Origin: Splendidivirga corallicola
GTDB taxonomy: Bacteria > Bacteroidota > Bacteroidia > Cytophagales > Cyclobacteriaceae
DNA: 64,000 nt
Assembly: GCA_030442035.1 (NCBI GenBank)
Contig: JAUJEA010000006.1
Span: 1 to 64,000 of the forward strand
Reading direction: 5' to 3'
Shown here: positions 62,166-64,000 of the stretch, piece after piece
Position numbering within the stretch: position 1 is the stretch's first letter
Layout: each line of letters starts with the position of its first letter
Translations under genes and position numbers: made by a program
The notes under the pieces: model-generated
What the model was told of the DNA's origin: nothing
The model's database searches: none
Seen by the model: only the letters and a program-made list of their open reading frames with translations

Positions 62166-64000
62166 ATGATCAAAAACTACCTTAAAATCGCTATCCGGAA
62201 TCTTCTAAAGCAAAAGCTATTTTCCTTTATCAATGTTTTTAGCCTTACCATAGGGCTCACGTGTACAATTTTAATCTACCTTTTTATTCATGATGAACTA
62301 AGCTATGATCAATTTCATCAAAACAAAACGTCTATCTACAGGGTGGTTCAAATAAACAACAAGCCCGATGGCACATTGAATTACAAAGGGATCTTTCATT
62401 CAATATTATTGGGACCAAGTATGGTGGAAGAAATTCCCGGTGTTGAGGGTTATGTTCGATTTTATCAAGACGAGCATTATGTATCACATAACCATCGAAC
62501 TTTCAAAGATCAGGTGTTATATGGAGACCTTGAACTGTTTGATATCTTTTCATTCCCTGTTACCCAAGGAAGCATTGATAAAGATAATTTAAAGAGTGTC
62601 GTCCTATCCGAAAAAGCGAGCAAAAAATATTTTGGCAACTCAGATCCAATTGGGAAAACCTTATCATTCAAAATGGGCGAATCGTTTATCGATTTTACTG
62701 TGACAGCAGTTTGCGAAGAGATTCCTTCCAGTTCCAGTATTAAGTTTGAGGTACTGCTGCCATTCAGGTATTTGTCAGAGCTTGGAAAGTTCAGGGAGGA
62801 TGCTACCTCTTGGGGTTTCGGTGCCATCATTACCTATATTAAACTCTTTGATGGAACAAACCCTGCTCTTCTTGAGGATAATCTGAAGAAATTCATTTTG
62901 GACCATTATCCGTATTATAAATCAATTGCTGAGGAAGAAGGTTATCCCTCCCCTCACGATTATCGTCGATATGAACTTCAAAACCTGACAGATGTTCATT
63001 TTGATTCCAGGATCACTTCCGGAATAACTCCCTCCAGTAACCGGCTTTATTCCTATATCCTTGCAGCCATTGTATTGGGTATACTTGGCATTGGCTGTAT
63101 TAATTTCATGAACTTGTCCATAGCACGTTCGGCTAATAGGGCCAAGGAAATAGGACTTCGAAAAACGGTTGGCGCACAAAGACATCAGCTCCTGTTCCAG
63201 TTTTTAGGTGAATCCATTATTCTGGCAGCCATTGCCTTTGTATTTTCTTTTCTATTAGTTGACGTACTGCTACCAGTCTTAAGTTCCATAACAAACAGGA
63301 ACTTCGAAATAGATGTGCTTTTTTCCTGGTATTCACTCATGATCATGATGGCAATCATCCTGGGTACTGGCATATTTTCCGGTGTCTATCCTGCTCTCGT
63401 TTTATCAAATATCCAAATTCGACACATTTTTGAGAAAAAGATCAAACTGGGAGGATCCAACCTTTTCACCAGAGTATTGGTAATCTGTCAATTTGCACTT
63501 TCTATTCTTCTCATTGTTGGAATGATCGTTATGGTAAAACAAATCAATTTCCTAAAAAACAAGGACCTTGGTTTTAGAGGCGATCAGGTATTGGTTTTAA
63601 AGAACACAACCTCCAATGGAAAAACCGTATATGGCCATTTGAAAAAAACGCTTTCTTTCCATACTTCAATCAAAAGTATTACAACGGCAGATCAGAATTT
63701 TGGCGTAGAAGAAATGGGAGGCAGAGGCTTTTCATACAAAGGGGAAAACATGCGTGTCGGCATTATTCAAGTGGGTCAGGACTATTTAGAGACATTCAAG
63801 ATGCAACTTCTTGCTGGCCGGGATTTTGATATGGATCTGGACTCCGATAATGGGGAGGCCGTCATTGTGAACGAAGCTTGTTTAAAAGACTTCAGACTGT
63901 CAATTGATCAACCTTTCGAGGAATTTAGTTATTTCGGACATGAAGAACCTAACGTGGTGGGTGTCATAAAAAATTTTAATTATGCTTCCTTAAGACAGTT
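62166..64000 (+). CDS. FtsX-like ABC transporter permease, cut by the window end
   Basis: ATG 62166 opens IKNYLKIAIRNLLKQKLFSF, homologous to the start of the preceding permease (LKNYLKIAFRNLLKDKVFSL). The frame stays open for 611 codons to the window edge, so the 3' end is missing. A first helix at about 20-40 is followed by a MacB-PCD domain. Membrane helices at about 295-325 and beyond flank KEIGLRKTVGAQ, the FtsX coupling motif. It is a paralogue in tandem with 59433-61898 but behind its own terminator, palindrome and sigma-54-like promoter, so it is probably regulated separately. Confidence 0.9.
   Translation, partial: MIKNYLKIAIRNLLKQKLFSFINVFSLTIGLTCTILIYLFIHDELSYDQFHQNKTSIYRVVQINNKPDGTLNYKGIFHSILLGPSMVEEIPGVEGYVRFYQDEHYVSHNHRTFKDQVLYGDLELFDIFSFPVTQGSIDKDNLKSVVLSEKASKKYFGNSDPIGKTLSFKMGESFIDFTVTAVCEEIPSSSSIKFEVLLPFRYLSELGKFREDATSWGFGAIITYIKLFDGTNPALLEDNLKKFILDHYPYYKSIAEEEGYPSPHDYRRYELQNLTDVHFDSRITSGITPSSNRLYSYILAAIVLGILGIGCINFMNLSIARSANRAKEIGLRKTVGAQRHQLLFQFLGESIILAAIAFVFSFLLVDVLLPVLSSITNRNFEIDVLFSWYSLMIMMAIILGTGIFSGVYPALVLSNIQIRHIFEKKIKLGGSNLFTRVLVICQFALSILLIVGMIVMVKQINFLKNKDLGFRGDQVLVLKNTTSNGKTVYGHLKKTLSFHTSIKSITTADQNFGVEEMGGRGFSYKGENMRVGIIQVGQDYLETFKMQLLAGRDFDMDLDSDNGEAVIVNEACLKDFRLSIDQPFEEFSYFGHEEPNVVGVIKNFNYASLRQ

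Overview
The window looks like chromosome from a member of the Bacteroidota, most likely a marine Cytophagales relative. The evidence is a Por/T9SS-type C-terminal sorting domain, a DnaE with a fused N-terminal proofreading exonuclease, AddAB-type UvrD/PD-(D/E)XK nucleases, a Na+-NQR operon, tandem FtsX/MacB-like permeases, DUF6438 and DUF6090 proteins, TAnnTTTG-type promoter elements and very AT-rich intergenic DNA. No rRNA, tRNA, CRISPR array, prophage or IS transposase was recognised. The genus assignment is inference.

Layout. 0-10 kb: small envelope, redox and regulatory genes (beta-barrel protein, MBL-fold lipoprotein, NAD(P)-binding oxidoreductase divergent from an HxlR regulator, J-domain membrane protein, response regulator, PPK2, YheT-like hydrolase, and a SRAP/YedK protein with altered catalytic residues). 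10-18 kb: a secreted HExxH protein with a T9SS domain, and a 1244-residue degenerate phosphoesterase fused to an outer-membrane barrel. 18-26 kb: EF-G-like GTPase, dnaE, thioredoxin. 26-33 kb: an addA-addB pair interrupted by a four-helix-bundle (S23/IVP-type) gene flanked by an 18-bp perfect inverted repeat. 33-38.6 kb: outer-membrane protein, M14 peptidase, macrodomain protein, DUF502 protein. 38.8-43.5 kb: nqrABCDE, closed by a strong terminator and without nqrF. 43.6-53.1 kb: ispH, cmk, a 45-codon lipoprotein gene starting at TTG, adenine deaminase, an orphan LolD/MacB-type ATPase, PduO-type adenosyltransferase, ilvE, and prfB with its programmed +1 frameshift. 53.3-64 kb: a giant alpha-2-macroglobulin with an intact thioester, then two tandem FtsX-like permeases, the second cut by the window end and preceded by a palindrome and a sigma-54-like promoter.

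The least explained signal is in the non-coding DNA. Several word-like repeat families recur between unrelated genes: TGTTGAAG octamers, AATTCGTAATT words, a 24-bp exact repeat in two places, and an array of four tiny hairpins upstream of ilvE. The AATTCGTAATT words also form the ends of the four-helix-bundle cassette inside addAB, which makes that cassette plus its solo ends the best candidate here for an undescribed mobile system. Family names are assigned by eye from motifs; no database search was run.
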